Shown here one piece after another: positions 7,101-14,730 of a stretch of 27,390 bases of DNA; the first letter of the stretch is position 1; each line of letters starts with the position of its first letter. This DNA comes from Streptosporangium amethystogenes (GTDB lineage Bacteria; Actinomycetota; Actinomycetes; Streptosporangiales; Streptosporangiaceae), in the NCBI RefSeq assembly GCF_000721075.1, contig NZ_JOEQ01000055.1, positions 1 to 27,390 of the forward strand, given 5' to 3'. Under the pieces are notes generated by a model. It saw only the letters and a list, made by a program, of their open reading frames with translations. It did not search any database and was not told the origin of the DNA. Made by a program: the position numbers and the translations under genes.

Positions 7101-8470
7101 GCACGGTTCTGATCACGCTCGCCGAGCCCGCCACGACCTCCCCCGGCCGGCTTGTCCCGGCCGCGCTCGTCGGCATCGCGCTGATCGTCCTGCTGATCAC
7201 GTACTTCAAGCTGCATCCCTTTCTGAGCCTGGCCCTCGGCTCGCTGGTCGTCGGGGCCGTCGCGGGCCTGTCGATGACCGACACCATCGCCGCCTTCACC
7301 GACGGGTTCGGCAGCACCGCGGCCGGGGTCGGCACGCTCATCGCACTCGGTGCGATGTTCGGCAAGCTGCTCGCCGACTCCGGTGGGGCCGACGAGATCG
7401 TGGACACGATCGTCGGCAGGTCCAGCCCCCGCTCCCTGCCCTGGGCGATGGCCGCCGTGGGCGCGCTGATCGGCCTGCCGATGTTCTTCGAGATCGGCCT
7501 CGTGCTGCTGATGCCGGTCATCTTCCTGGTCTCGCGCCGCTCCGGCGTCTCCCTGATCCGCATCGGCATACCCGCGCTCGCGGGCCTGTCGGTGATGCAC
7601 GGGCTCGTCCCTCCACACCCGGGACCGCTGGTCGCCATCGACGCCCTCAAGGCCGATCTCGGCATCACGCTGGGCCTGGGCGTGCTCATCGCCGTTCCGA
7701 CGGCCGCCATCGCCGGACCGCTGTTCTCCAGGTACGCCGCCCGGTGGGTGGACGTCCCGGCGCCCGAGCTCTACGAGTCCCGGCCCGAGGCGGAGGGCAT
7801 CCGCCGGCCGTCGTTCGGCGTCACCCTGGCCACCGTGCTGCTGCCGGTCGCGCTGATGATGGGCAAGGCCCTCGCCGACATCCTCACCGCCGAGGGCACC
7901 GCGCTCCGCGGTGTGCTCGACTTCCTCGGCACACCGCTGGTGGCGCTGCTGATCGCCGTCGTCGTGGCGATGTTCACCCTCGGCCTCGGCGCCGGCATGG
8001 ACCGGAAGGCGATCGCGAAGTCCCTGGAGCAGTCGCTGCCGCCGATCGCGGGCATCCTGCTGATCGTGGCCGCCGGCGGCGGCTTCAAGCAGACGCTGAT
8101 CGAGAGCGGGATCGGTGACCTCGTCGCCACCTGGGTGGAGAACAGCGGCCTGTCGGTGCTGCTGCTGGCCTGGCTGGTCGCCGTGCTCATCCGGCTGGCC
8201 ACCGGGTCGGCGACCGTCGCGACGGTCACCGCCTCCGGAATCCTGGCGCCGCTGGTCGCCAATCTCAGCGTCGGGGAGACCTCGCTGCTGGTGCTCGCCA
8301 TCGGTGCGGGCTCGTTGTTCTTCTCCCATGTCAACGACGCGGGATTCTGGCTGGTCAAGGAGTACTTCGGACTCACCGTGGGGCAGAACATCAAGTCCTG
8401 GTCGTTGATGGAGACGATCATCTCGGTGACCGGCCTGGTGCTGGTGCTGGTACTGAGCCTGTTCCTGTAG
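7097..8470 (+). CDS. gntP: GntP family gluconate:H+ symporter
   Basis: A 457-residue, roughly 12-14 helix permease of the GntP family, importing gluconate across the cytoplasmic membrane for the kinase next door. Family features include ITYFKLHPFLSLALGSLVVG near the N-terminus, GMFGKLLADSGGADEI-like text, LPMFFEIGLVLLMPVIF, the conserved LVPPHPGPL, RLATGSATVA and FSHVNDAGFWLVKEYF near the C-terminus. The GTG start at 7097 overlaps the gntK stop (GTGA) and is preceded by GGGAGG. A much longer open frame runs upstream through gntK but is not translated text. It converges on the FUSC gene with only 21 bp between stops. Confidence 0.94.
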   Translation: MSTVLITLAEPATTSPGRLVPAALVGIALIVLLITYFKLHPFLSLALGSLVVGAVAGLSMTDTIAAFTDGFGSTAAGVGTLIALGAMFGKLLADSGGADEIVDTIVGRSSPRSLPWAMAAVGALIGLPMFFEIGLVLLMPVIFLVSRRSGVSLIRIGIPALAGLSVMHGLVPPHPGPLVAIDALKADLGITLGLGVLIAVPTAAIAGPLFSRYAARWVDVPAPELYESRPEAEGIRRPSFGVTLATVLLPVALMMGKALADILTAEGTALRGVLDFLGTPLVALLIAVVVAMFTLGLGAGMDRKAIAKSLEQSLPPIAGILLIVAAGGGFKQTLIESGIGDLVATWVENSGLSVLLLAWLVAVLIRLATGSATVATVTASGILAPLVANLSVGETSLLVLAIGAGSLFFSHVNDAGFWLVKEYFGLTVGQNIKSWSLMETIISVTGLVLVLVLSLFL

Positions 8471-8491
8471 GCGCTCGCACGGCTCCGGGGA

Positions 8492-10405
8492 TCAGCCCGA
8501 TCGGTCTCCCGCCACCGTGTCGCGCAGGCTGCGTACCGCGGAGTCGACCCGCTCCAGGGTCTCGTCGGCGCAGGCCCCGGAAGCGCCGGGCCTGCGCCCC
8601 GCGCGGACGTCCCTGGCGATGTCCTCCAGGGACTCCGCCAGGGCCTGGACCGCCGCCCGCGGCGGGGGCGGCGCGCCGCGCCCGGTGCGCGCGACGGTGG
8701 CGGCGGTCGCGTCGGCCACCCGTTCCAGCGCGGTCATCGCGGGCATCCAGGTGGTGACGCGCCTGCTGATCACAGGTGGCTCGGTCATCGCCCGCTGGAA
8801 GACCGTCCGCAGGTCGGCCAGGGCGTCGTACACCCGGCGGAGAAGCAGCGCCCTGCCGGGGTGCTCTGGGTCGAAGGCGTACCTGAGATAGTTCGCGGTG
8901 GCCGACACCGCGTCGGCGAACCGGGGTCCGACCGGCGCCTCCCAGCTCCCGGGCCATGGCAGGTACCCCAGCAGCAGGACGATCACGCATCCGACCAGCG
9001 TGTCCACGATCCGGATCCTGCCCAGCTCCGGCCCTCCGCGGGTCAGCAGATCCACCAGGAACAGGACCAGCGGCGCCTGGAAGGTCGACATCAGGCCCCA
9101 GTTGCGCTGCATGCCGTAGGGCAGGAGCGCCGCGCACACCGCGATGGGGATCAGCAGCAGCGGGCCGTACGGCACCAGGAGAAGGATCAGGGTACCGATC
9201 AGCGTGCCCGCGACGGTCCCGAGCGCACGCTGCACGGCGCGCGCGAACACCGATCCGAAGTCGGGCTTGAGCACCAGCGCGACGGTCAGCATCATCCAGT
9301 AGGACCGATCGAACCAGCCGAGCCGGCTGACCGCGGCGGCGACGCCCATGCAGAGCGCGAGCCGGACCGTGTAGACCCGGACGAGATGGCCGTACCACAT
9401 CTTCTCCAGGACGGCCCGGAACCGGGAGCGGTAGCCGACCGGTTCGTACGGCAGCAGATCGGCCGCGACGTCGCCGCCGGACGCCAGATCGACCGCCCCC
9501 TGGACGGCGGAGAAGAGGGCGCGCACGGCGGGTGAGTCGCCCTCCTGAAGCGCTGCCCGCGGCACGGGCCCACCGATGAGCCACCCGGCGATGCCCTCGA
9601 CGGCGGACGCCGGCTCCTCGGGCGGCTCGCGCCCCTCGTGGCGCAGCGAGAGCAGCGCGTTGCGGATCAGAGAGGCCTGGTTCAGCAGGGCGACCAGCCG
9701 GGTGCGCCCGGGGTCCAGCCCCACCGCCGGGGAGCGTGCGCCGAGGACGGTGTCGTAGGCGCCCCTGAGCGCGGTGTCGAACGCGGCCAGGGTGTCGGCG
9801 CCATGATCGGTGATCAGCCGGCCGAGGGCCCGGTAGACCTCGGCCACCGCGGTCTCCTCCGGCGCGCGAGGGTGGAAGGGCCAGTCGGCGACCCCCAGCG
9901 CGATCACCCACAGCACGCCCAGCAGGAACGTCAGCGCGTTCAGGCCGGGCGGTCCCGGCAGCGCTATGCCGCTGGCGATCACGGTCATCACCAGCAACTG
10001 CAGCCCGGCCGCCGAGCCTGTGCCGCCGCCCGTGCTGACCAGTGCGGACAACACGGAAACGGCCACCATGACCGGTACCACCCACCAGCCATGGTCGCGG
10101 ACCGCGGCCCCGATGAGATACCCCAGCGCCCCGGCGGCACCGGCCGCGCCCATCCGGATGATCCTGGCCCGGTAGGGACCGCCCCGGTTGGCCATCCCGG
10201 CGTTCATCGCGCCCATCGCGGGCAACAGGCCGGCCGTGACGTGCCCGGCGGCGACCCCTCCGAGGAGCGGGACGGTCACCGCCACGGCCATGCGCAGCAT
10301 CGGCCACCACTCAAGCGCCGCGGGTGCCGGCCGGACCGTCTCGACCAGCCAGCCTGGAGCCGCGTCGATCAGCCGGTCGGCGGCCCGCCGGAAGAGCGGG
10401 GGCAT
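8492..10405 (-). CDS. FUSC family membrane protein (aromatic-acid/fusaric-acid-type exporter)
   Basis: A 637-residue protein with the duplicated FUSC layout. The first membrane block of about six helices covers residues 35-175 (MAVAVTVPLLGGVAAGHVTA through LTFLLGVLWVIALGVADWPF), followed by a cytoplasmic helical region. The second block is near residues 350-480 (VRLALCMGVAAAV, SYWMMLTVALVLKPDFGSVF, RALGTVAGTLIGTLILLLVP), followed by a helical tail. The phrase LTVALVLKPDFGSVFARAVQRALGT is the FUSC signature. Such proteins export aromatic acids or drugs across the inner membrane. The ATG at 10405 has only a weak GGCGAG upstream. It lies about 160 bp downstream of the SDR gene on the same strand and could be read with it. 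The substrate is unknown. Confidence 0.87.
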   Translation of the reverse strand: MPPLFRRAADRLIDAAPGWLVETVRPAPAALEWWPMLRMAVAVTVPLLGGVAAGHVTAGLLPAMGAMNAGMANRGGPYRARIIRMGAAGAAGALGYLIGAAVRDHGWWVVPVMVAVSVLSALVSTGGGTGSAAGLQLLVMTVIASGIALPGPPGLNALTFLLGVLWVIALGVADWPFHPRAPEETAVAEVYRALGRLITDHGADTLAAFDTALRGAYDTVLGARSPAVGLDPGRTRLVALLNQASLIRNALLSLRHEGREPPEEPASAVEGIAGWLIGGPVPRAALQEGDSPAVRALFSAVQGAVDLASGGDVAADLLPYEPVGYRSRFRAVLEKMWYGHLVRVYTVRLALCMGVAAAVSRLGWFDRSYWMMLTVALVLKPDFGSVFARAVQRALGTVAGTLIGTLILLLVPYGPLLLIPIAVCAALLPYGMQRNWGLMSTFQAPLVLFLVDLLTRGGPELGRIRIVDTLVGCVIVLLLGYLPWPGSWEAPVGPRFADAVSATANYLRYAFDPEHPGRALLLRRVYDALADLRTVFQRAMTEPPVISRRVTTWMPAMTALERVADATAATVARTGRGAPPPPRAAVQALAESLEDIARDVRAGRRPGASGACADETLERVDSAVRSLRDTVAGDRSG

Positions 10406-10566
10406 CGCTCGCCGTGCTCAGTACGCCGGCACGCCGGACGCGCCCGGCCCCGAGGCGGTCTCTTCGCGGTTCACGGCGCACCCCTACCCGTCCGCCCCGC
10501 CGGGTTATCCCCGCGTACGCCGACGAAGCCTTGACCACCGCGCGACGTGCCGGGGTGCGCCATCGG

Positions 10567-11361
10567 TCAGGGGAGGATGGCGTCGACGTAGCCCCCGTCG
10601 ACGCGGAGTGCACCGCCGGTGGTGGCGGAGGCCTGCGGTGAGCTGAGGTAGACGACCATGTTGGCGACCTCCTCAGGTTCGATGAACCTCCGCAGCAGGG
10701 ACTGCGGGCGGTGCTCCCGCATGAAGACGCGCTGGGCCTCGTCCCAGGGCAGGTTCCTGTCGATGAGTTCGTAGACGAAGTCCTCCACGCCTCGGGTGTG
10801 GGTGGGGCCGACGATGACGGAGTTGACGGTGACACCGCTGCCCGCGGCCCTCTTGGCGAAGCCACGCGAGACGGCCAGGAGCGCGGTCTTGGACATGCCG
10901 TAATGGATCATCTCCGCGGGGATGACGATCGCGGAGTCGCTGGCGATGTACTGGACGCGCCCCCAGGAGCGCGCCACCATTCCCGGCAGGTAGGCGCGGG
11001 TGAGACGGATCGCCGCCAGGACGTTCACCTCGAAGTAACGGCGCCACTCGTCGTCGGTGATCTCCAGAGCGTCCTGGACCCCGAAGACTCCGAGGTTGTT
11101 GATCAGGATGTCGACCTCCGGCAGCATGTCGACGACGCGGTCCGCCCCCTCCTCGGTGGCGAGGTCGGCGGCGACCGGGACGATCCGTGCGCCGGGAATC
11201 TCCGCGCGCAGCGCGTCGCCGGCGCTCTCCACCTTCTCGGGGGTGCGGCCGTTGACGGCCACCGTCGCGCCCGCCCGCGCGAGGCCGGCGGCGATGGCCG
11301 CCCCGATCCCCTGCGTGGATCCGGTGACCAGTGCCGTCTTACCGGTGAGATCGATGTGCAT
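10567..11361 (-). CDS. SDR-family NAD(P)-dependent oxidoreductase
   Basis: A 264-residue classical short-chain dehydrogenase/reductase. The cofactor-binding TGSTQGIG is at residues 13-20. NNLG at 88-91 replaces the usual NNAG. The helix Asn is in FEVNV (Asn113), and the catalytic Ser141/143, Tyr154 and Lys158 lie in YIASDSA and YGMSK. The C-terminal GGALRVDGGYVDAIL is typical. AAGGAC lies eight bases before the ATG. The gene is divergent from the luciferase-like monooxygenase, sharing a 340-bp regulatory region; a common inducer is possible. The substrate is unknown. Confidence 0.92.
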   Translation of the reverse strand: MHIDLTGKTALVTGSTQGIGAAIAAGLARAGATVAVNGRTPEKVESAGDALRAEIPGARIVPVAADLATEEGADRVVDMLPEVDILINNLGVFGVQDALEITDDEWRRYFEVNVLAAIRLTRAYLPGMVARSWGRVQYIASDSAIVIPAEMIHYGMSKTALLAVSRGFAKRAAGSGVTVNSVIVGPTHTRGVEDFVYELIDRNLPWDEAQRVFMREHRPQSLLRRFIEPEEVANMVVYLSSPQASATTGGALRVDGGYVDAILP

Positions 11362-11703
11362 GCGTCATGTCCTTAGATACCTGTCATGGGGCCGCCCCCG
11401 TACGGGCGGGCACTCACGACCGGATGACGAGGTGGAACGGTGCTCCACCGGGCGCCTTCCCGCTGATCCGCTGTTCGTTCCCGGGTTCGCCGGTATGGAA
11501 AGCCCGGATGGTGATCATTTTGGAGAAGCGCGCGCTTGCCGGGAAGGTTTCCGCACGGGCGGAGGTGTCCCGGCGGTCGCGCCCGCGGTCGTTCCCGCTG
11601 TCCGGCCGCCTGGCCGGCGAGGCCGGCACAGGTAGGAATAACCCTTCCGCTGAGACGTTAAGAGTAGTTGAAATTTCAAACGAAACGGAGGACGGTGAAC
11701 ACG
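11362..11703. other. Divergent regulatory region between SDR and monooxygenase
   Basis: No convincing gene. A short minus-strand frame starting MITIRAFHTGEPG lacks a ribosome binding site. The right part (from about 11635) becomes AT-richer and carries the palindromic operator at 11667-11681. Promoters for both flanking genes must lie here. Confidence 0.4.
11667..11681. promoter_or_regulatory. Palindromic operator upstream of the monooxygenase
   Basis: GTTGAAATTTCAAAC contains the perfect 12-bp palindrome TTGAAATTTCAA. It sits about 22 bases before the GTG/ATG start region, just upstream of the ribosome binding site GGAGGA. That is where a MarR- or TetR-type repressor would block transcription. 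The regulator is not identified. Confidence 0.5.
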
Positions 11704-12825
11704 ATGCAGTTCGGGATCTTCACCGTAGGCGACGTCACCACGGACCCCACCACGGGCCGGACGCCGAGCGAGCACGAGCGGATCAAGGCGATGGTGGCCA
11801 TCGCGCTCAAGGCCGAGGAGGTCGGCCTGGACGTCTTCGCCACCGGCGAGCACCACAACCCGCCCTTCGTGCCCTCCTCACCGACGACCATGCTCGGCTA
11901 CGTCGCCGCGCGGACCGAGCGGATCATCCTCTCCACCTCCACGACCCTGATCACCACGAACGACCCGGTCAAGATCGCCGAGGACTTCGCGATGCTGCAG
12001 CACCTGGCCGACGGGCGCGTCGACCTGATGCTGGGCCGCGGTAACACCGGGCCGGTGTATCCGTGGTTCGGACAGGACATCCGCCAGGGCATCCCGCTGG
12101 CCATCGAGAACTACGCGCTGCTGCACCGGCTGTGGCGCGAGGACGTGGTCGACTGGCAGGGCCGCTTCCGCACTCCCCTGCAGTCGTTCACCTCGACACC
12201 CCGTCCGCTGGACGGCGTCCCGCCGTTCGTCTGGCACGGCTCGATCCGCAGCCCGGAGATCGCCGAGCAGGCCGCCTACTACGGCGACGGGTTCTTCGCC
12301 AACAACATCTTCTGGCCCAGGGAGCACTTCATCCGCCTGATCGAGCTGTACCGGGACCGCTTCGCCCACTACGGCCACGGCACCCCCGAGCAGGCGGTCG
12401 TCGGCCTGGGCGGCCAGGTGTTCATGCGAAGGAACTCCCAGGACGCGGTGCGCGAGTTCCGCCCCTACTTCGACAACGCGCCCGTGTACGGCCACGGCCC
12501 CTCGCTGGAGGATTTCACCGACCAGACCCCGCTGACCGTGGGCAGCCCGCAGGAGGTCATCGACAAGACCCTGACCTTCAGGGAGTCCTTCGGCGACTAC
12601 CAGCGCCAGCTGTTCCTGATGGACCATGCCGGGCTCCCGCTCAAGACAGTGCTGGAGCAGCTCGACATCCTCGGCGAGGAGGTCGTGCCCGTGCTGCGCA
12701 GGGAGTTCGCCTCCGGCAGGCCGCCCGGGGTACCGGACGGCCCCGCCCACGCGGCCCTGCCGGCCAGGCGCGGCAGCACGGGCGAGGCGGGCGGACAGCC
12801 CGCCCACACCGGCTCCCCCACCTGA
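11704..12825 (+). CDS. CE1758-family FMN-dependent luciferase-like monooxygenase
   Basis: A 373-residue TIM-barrel flavin-dependent oxidoreductase. The text MQFGIFTVGDVTTDPTTGRT, then ATGEHHNPPFVPSSP, TSTTLITTNDPVKIAEDFAM, DLMLGRGNTGPVYPWFGQ and ALLHRLWREDVVDWQG, is near-identical to what I know of the CE1758 family of luciferase-like monooxygenases. These use reduced FMN and O2 on an unknown substrate and are usually paired with a CE1759-type FMN reductase; no such partner is seen here. The ATG at 11704 lies 12 bases after GGAGG; an in-frame GTG at 11695 is an alternative. The last 35 residues (RPPGVPDGPAHAALP onward) are low-complexity and variable. A palindromic operator precedes it. Confidence 0.92.
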   Translation: MQFGIFTVGDVTTDPTTGRTPSEHERIKAMVAIALKAEEVGLDVFATGEHHNPPFVPSSPTTMLGYVAARTERIILSTSTTLITTNDPVKIAEDFAMLQHLADGRVDLMLGRGNTGPVYPWFGQDIRQGIPLAIENYALLHRLWREDVVDWQGRFRTPLQSFTSTPRPLDGVPPFVWHGSIRSPEIAEQAAYYGDGFFANNIFWPREHFIRLIELYRDRFAHYGHGTPEQAVVGLGGQVFMRRNSQDAVREFRPYFDNAPVYGHGPSLEDFTDQTPLTVGSPQEVIDKTLTFRESFGDYQRQLFLMDHAGLPLKTVLEQLDILGEEVVPVLRREFASGRPPGVPDGPAHAALPARRGSTGEAGGQPAHTGSPT

Positions 12826-12884
12826 GGCATCCGCGCCCGCCAGGGAAGCCCGCCCGGGAAAATCCGCGCGGCTCGTGGCCGTCC

Positions 12885-12930
12885 CGGCCGGTCTTGGCCT
12901 GCCGTCGTCGACGCGCCCGCCGACCGGCCG
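12885..12930. terminator. Possible bidirectional terminator
   Basis: CGGCCGGTC at 12885-12893 pairs perfectly with GACCGGCCG at 12922-12930, enclosing a 28-base GC-rich loop. It lies between the convergent monooxygenase and carboxymuconolactone decarboxylase genes. The long loop makes the call weak. Confidence 0.3.
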
Positions 12931-12964
12931 TGATCCCGTTCGAGCGGCGGCTGGGGGTGGACAC

Positions 12965-13528
12965 CTACCTGTCGTCTCCGTCCCAGGCGTAGGCCTGGAA
13001 CGGCGGGTCGAGCGGGGCGTCGATCAGCCGGTTGGCGAACGTGGAGATCGTGTAGACACCGACACCGAGGACGACCTCAAGGGCGTTCTGCGGCGTGTAA
13101 CCGGCACCGAGGAACGCCCGCGTCTCCTCGTCGCCGACCGCGCCGCGGTGGTCCATCACCGCGAGGGTGAACGACCGCAGGGCCTCCGAGCGGGCATCCG
13201 GAAGAGGCTTCTGTGCCCGCAACCCTTCGATGACCTCGGCCGGAGCCTCCAGCTTGACCAGTGTGGCGGTGTGCATCGCCACGCAGACGTGGCAGCCGTT
13301 GCGGGTGGCGACCGTCAGGATGACGATCTCGCGCTCGACCGGGCCGAGGGTGGTCTGCTCGAAGACGGCGCTGGCCGCCAGGAACCCCTTGAGCAACTGC
13401 GGGGAGGTGGCCATCCGGCCGACCGGCGCGGGGACGAAACCGAATTTCCGCTCCACCCCCTCGACCGTGGCACGGGCGGCGGCGGGGGCGCTCTCGGCGG
13501 TGTGGGTGACGAAGATGTCGTGGGACAT
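12965..13528 (-). CDS. Carboxymuconolactone decarboxylase / AhpD-like protein
   Basis: A 187-residue all-helical protein of the CMD/AhpD family. The active-site region reads LGPVEREIVILTVATRNGCH then VCVAMH, giving the Glu...CxxCxxxH pattern (Glu67, Cys79, Cys82, His86) of thiol-dependent peroxidase relatives such as AhpD. It could therefore act in peroxide or alkyl-hydroperoxide defence, though many such proteins are of unknown role. The ATG at 13528 follows AGAAGG by about five bases and matches the family start. A 40-bp double operator lies about 70-110 bp upstream, so it is probably repressed by a TetR-type regulator; the expected divergent regulator gene is not intact. Confidence 0.88.
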   Translation of the reverse strand: MSHDIFVTHTAESAPAAARATVEGVERKFGFVPAPVGRMATSPQLLKGFLAASAVFEQTTLGPVEREIVILTVATRNGCHVCVAMHTATLVKLEAPAEVIEGLRAQKPLPDARSEALRSFTLAVMDHRGAVGDEETRAFLGAGYTPQNALEVVLGVGVYTISTFANRLIDAPLDPPFQAYAWDGDDR

Positions 13529-13596
13529 GGGGACCTTCTCTCTGGATTCTCCGGGCACGCCGAAGGCGCGCCCGGCGGTCGCACGCCGAGGCAATA

Positions 13597-13636
13597 TCGT
13601 CAACGTGGTTGTCTATATAGTAAACGCAGTTGACGA
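13597..13636. promoter_or_regulatory. Double TetR-type operator (40-bp dyad)
   Basis: Two 15-bp imperfect palindromes of form GTnAACnnnGTTnnC, GTCAACGTGGTTGTC (13599-13613) and GTAAACGCAGTTGAC (13620-13634), flank TATATA. The whole 40-bp block is itself a dyad: outer arms TCGTCAAC and GTTGACGA, centre CTATATAG. This is the geometry of paired TetR-family dimers. It lies upstream of the CMD gene and immediately before the plus-strand frame that begins at 13645. Confidence 0.65.
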
Positions 13637-13644
13637 CTTTGGCA

Positions 13645-14049
13645 ATGAGCGAGGCTGGTCCCCTACGGAGACATCGATGTCTTCCGAGGTCCCCGCTGCC
13701 GGACACTGCGGCACCTGTCGTGACCGTCACCGCGCCAGCACCTACGGAAAAGTCCTCCGAGCCGATCGAGCAGGACACCCAGGAACCCGCTCTCACGCCG
13801 GCCGAGGAGAAGGAAGAGGCGGCGGAGAAGAAGGTCTTGCCGGACGTTGTCGGGATGAACCCGCAGAAGGGGCAGGACACCATGCAGGCCGCCGGGTTCT
13901 ACCTCCTGAACGACAAGGACGCCACCGGACAGAACCGCTTCCAGGTGTACGACCGAAACTGGGTGGTGACCAAGCAGACGCCCGCCGCCGGACGGAAGGT
14001 GACGGTCGACACGCTGGTCACCTTGTATGCGAAGAAGATCGGAGAGTAA
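13645..14049 (+). CDS. PASTA-domain protein with a replaced N-terminus
   Basis: The frame encodes 134 residues. From about residue 24 it reads as an ordinary actinobacterial exported PASTA-type protein: a low-complexity linker (VTVTAPAPTEKSSEPIEQ, then acidic/lysine-rich), and one PASTA-like domain VLPDVVGMNPQKGQDTMQAA through NWVVTKQTPAAGRKVTVDT. The normal signal or lipoprotein peptide is missing. Instead it begins MSEAGPLRRH, which looks like the first residues of a TetR-type regulator (MSEAGPLRRD-like). No ribosome binding site precedes the ATG; a TTG at 13630 inside the operator is the other in-frame start. It is probably a fusion scar whose product, if made, stays cytoplasmic. A strong terminator follows. 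Confidence 0.5.
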   Translation: MSEAGPLRRHRCLPRSPLPDTAAPVVTVTAPAPTEKSSEPIEQDTQEPALTPAEEKEEAAEKKVLPDVVGMNPQKGQDTMQAAGFYLLNDKDATGQNRFQVYDRNWVVTKQTPAAGRKVTVDTLVTLYAKKIGE

Positions 14050-14061
14050 GCCGAGTAGTGT

Positions 14062-14095
14062 GCGGCGCCCCTGCCCTTCGGGGTGGGGGCGTCGC
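14062..14095 (+). terminator. Intrinsic terminator after PASTA gene
   Basis: A 15-pair stem (with a few G-T pairs) closes on a TTCG tetraloop: GCGGCGCCCCTGCCC, TTCG, GGGTGGGGGCGTCGC. It starts 13 bases after the stop and is followed by CGTTT. Confidence 0.8.
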
Positions 14096-14139
14096 CGTTT
14101 CTCCGGCGCGGCCGGTGGCTGCGTCGTACCCTGACCCGC

Positions 14140-14566
14140 ATGGACGAGCTGCTCGCTTTCCTCCACGCCCGCCTGGACGAAGACGAACAGGCCGCCCGGA
14201 CCGCGGCCGAGGTGTACGGCAAAGCCTGGTGGTGGAACCCAGGCTGGGGCCTCTGGTCAAGGGCGATCCGGACGACAGTGAGGCCACGTCGATCTTCTCC
14301 GTCGGAGAGGACACCGTCGCTGAGGTGTGGTCTGAGGTCGGCCCGCACATCGCCCGCCACGACCCCGCCCGCGTGCTGCGCGAGTCATAGCCAAGCGGGA
14401 GATCATCGCCCTGTACGAAAGCGCTCAGCTTTCCGCACAGGTGGCTGAGGGGACGGTCCTCGCAGGCGGCACGAAGGTGCGGCGCGGCGCTTACAAAGCC
14501 GCGGTGCAGACACTGGCCCTGGCCTACTCCACCCACTCGGGCTACCGCAAGGAGTGGAAGCCGTAG
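14140..14566 (+). pseudogene. DUF6221 family protein, broken by two frameshifts
   Basis: Frame 1 from the ATG at 14140 reads MDELLAFLHARLDEDEQAAR through WWWNPGWGLW. Near 14258 the homology moves to a second frame, GDPDDSEATSIFSV then VGPHIARHDPARVLRE. At about 14384 it moves to a third, VIAKREIIALYESAQ, ending LALAYSTHSGYRKEWKP and a stop at 14566. Beginning, middle (HIARHDPARVL) and end (LALxYxxHxxYRxEWxP) all match DUF6221, a family of unknown function common in actinobacteria and their phages. The second shift is explained by loss of one G (GAG-GTC to GAGTC). It is therefore a decayed gene, unless the sequence has errors. Confidence 0.75.
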
Positions 14567-14579
14567 AAGCGCCTTCGTG

Positions 14580-14669
14580 TCAGCGGCGTTGCCGTATGCA
14601 GGAGCGGACGAACAAGCCCGCTGCGGCGAGGAGCAGGAAGACGAGCGCGATGTCCAAGAGGTTCACCAT
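14580..14669 (-). CDS. Possible 29-residue single-helix membrane peptide
   Basis: The minus strand encodes MVNLLDIALVFLLLAAAGLF followed by VRSCIRQRR and a stop. This is one uninterrupted hydrophobic helix of about 18 residues with a positively charged C-terminal end, i.e. N-out/C-in by the positive-inside rule. The ribosome binding site is weak (GGCGGG, three bases before the ATG). It lies just downstream of the repeat-protein gene on the same strand. It is too short to assign to a family; the composition is what supports it. Confidence 0.35.
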   Translation of the reverse strand: MVNLLDIALVFLLLAAAGLFVRSCIRQRR

Positions 14670-14730
14670 GTGCCCGCCACTCTGCCCCGCCGCGGCGCGG
14701 ATAGCCCTACCGGAGAGTACGGGCGGGACC

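Noticed and set aside
6992..8329. A 445-codon minus-strand frame opposite gntP
   Set aside because: It is the antisense of the permease gene, with extreme Gln/Asp/Gly/Arg bias and no family resemblance.
8418..10310. A 630-codon minus-strand frame overlapping the FUSC gene
   Set aside because: It is a shifted-frame reading of the FUSC gene, arginine/glycine-rich and without helices, while the other frame has clear FUSC membrane blocks.
11414..11629. Small minus-strand frame including MITIRAFHTGEPG in the SDR/monooxygenase gap
   Set aside because: It has no ribosome binding site and no recognisable feature, and it lies in a region that must hold two promoters.
13669..13682. AGACATCGATGTCT palindrome as a phage attachment site
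   Set aside because: No second copy was seen in the window and there is no integrase or tRNA nearby. It is kept only as a possible crossover point in the TetR junction finding.
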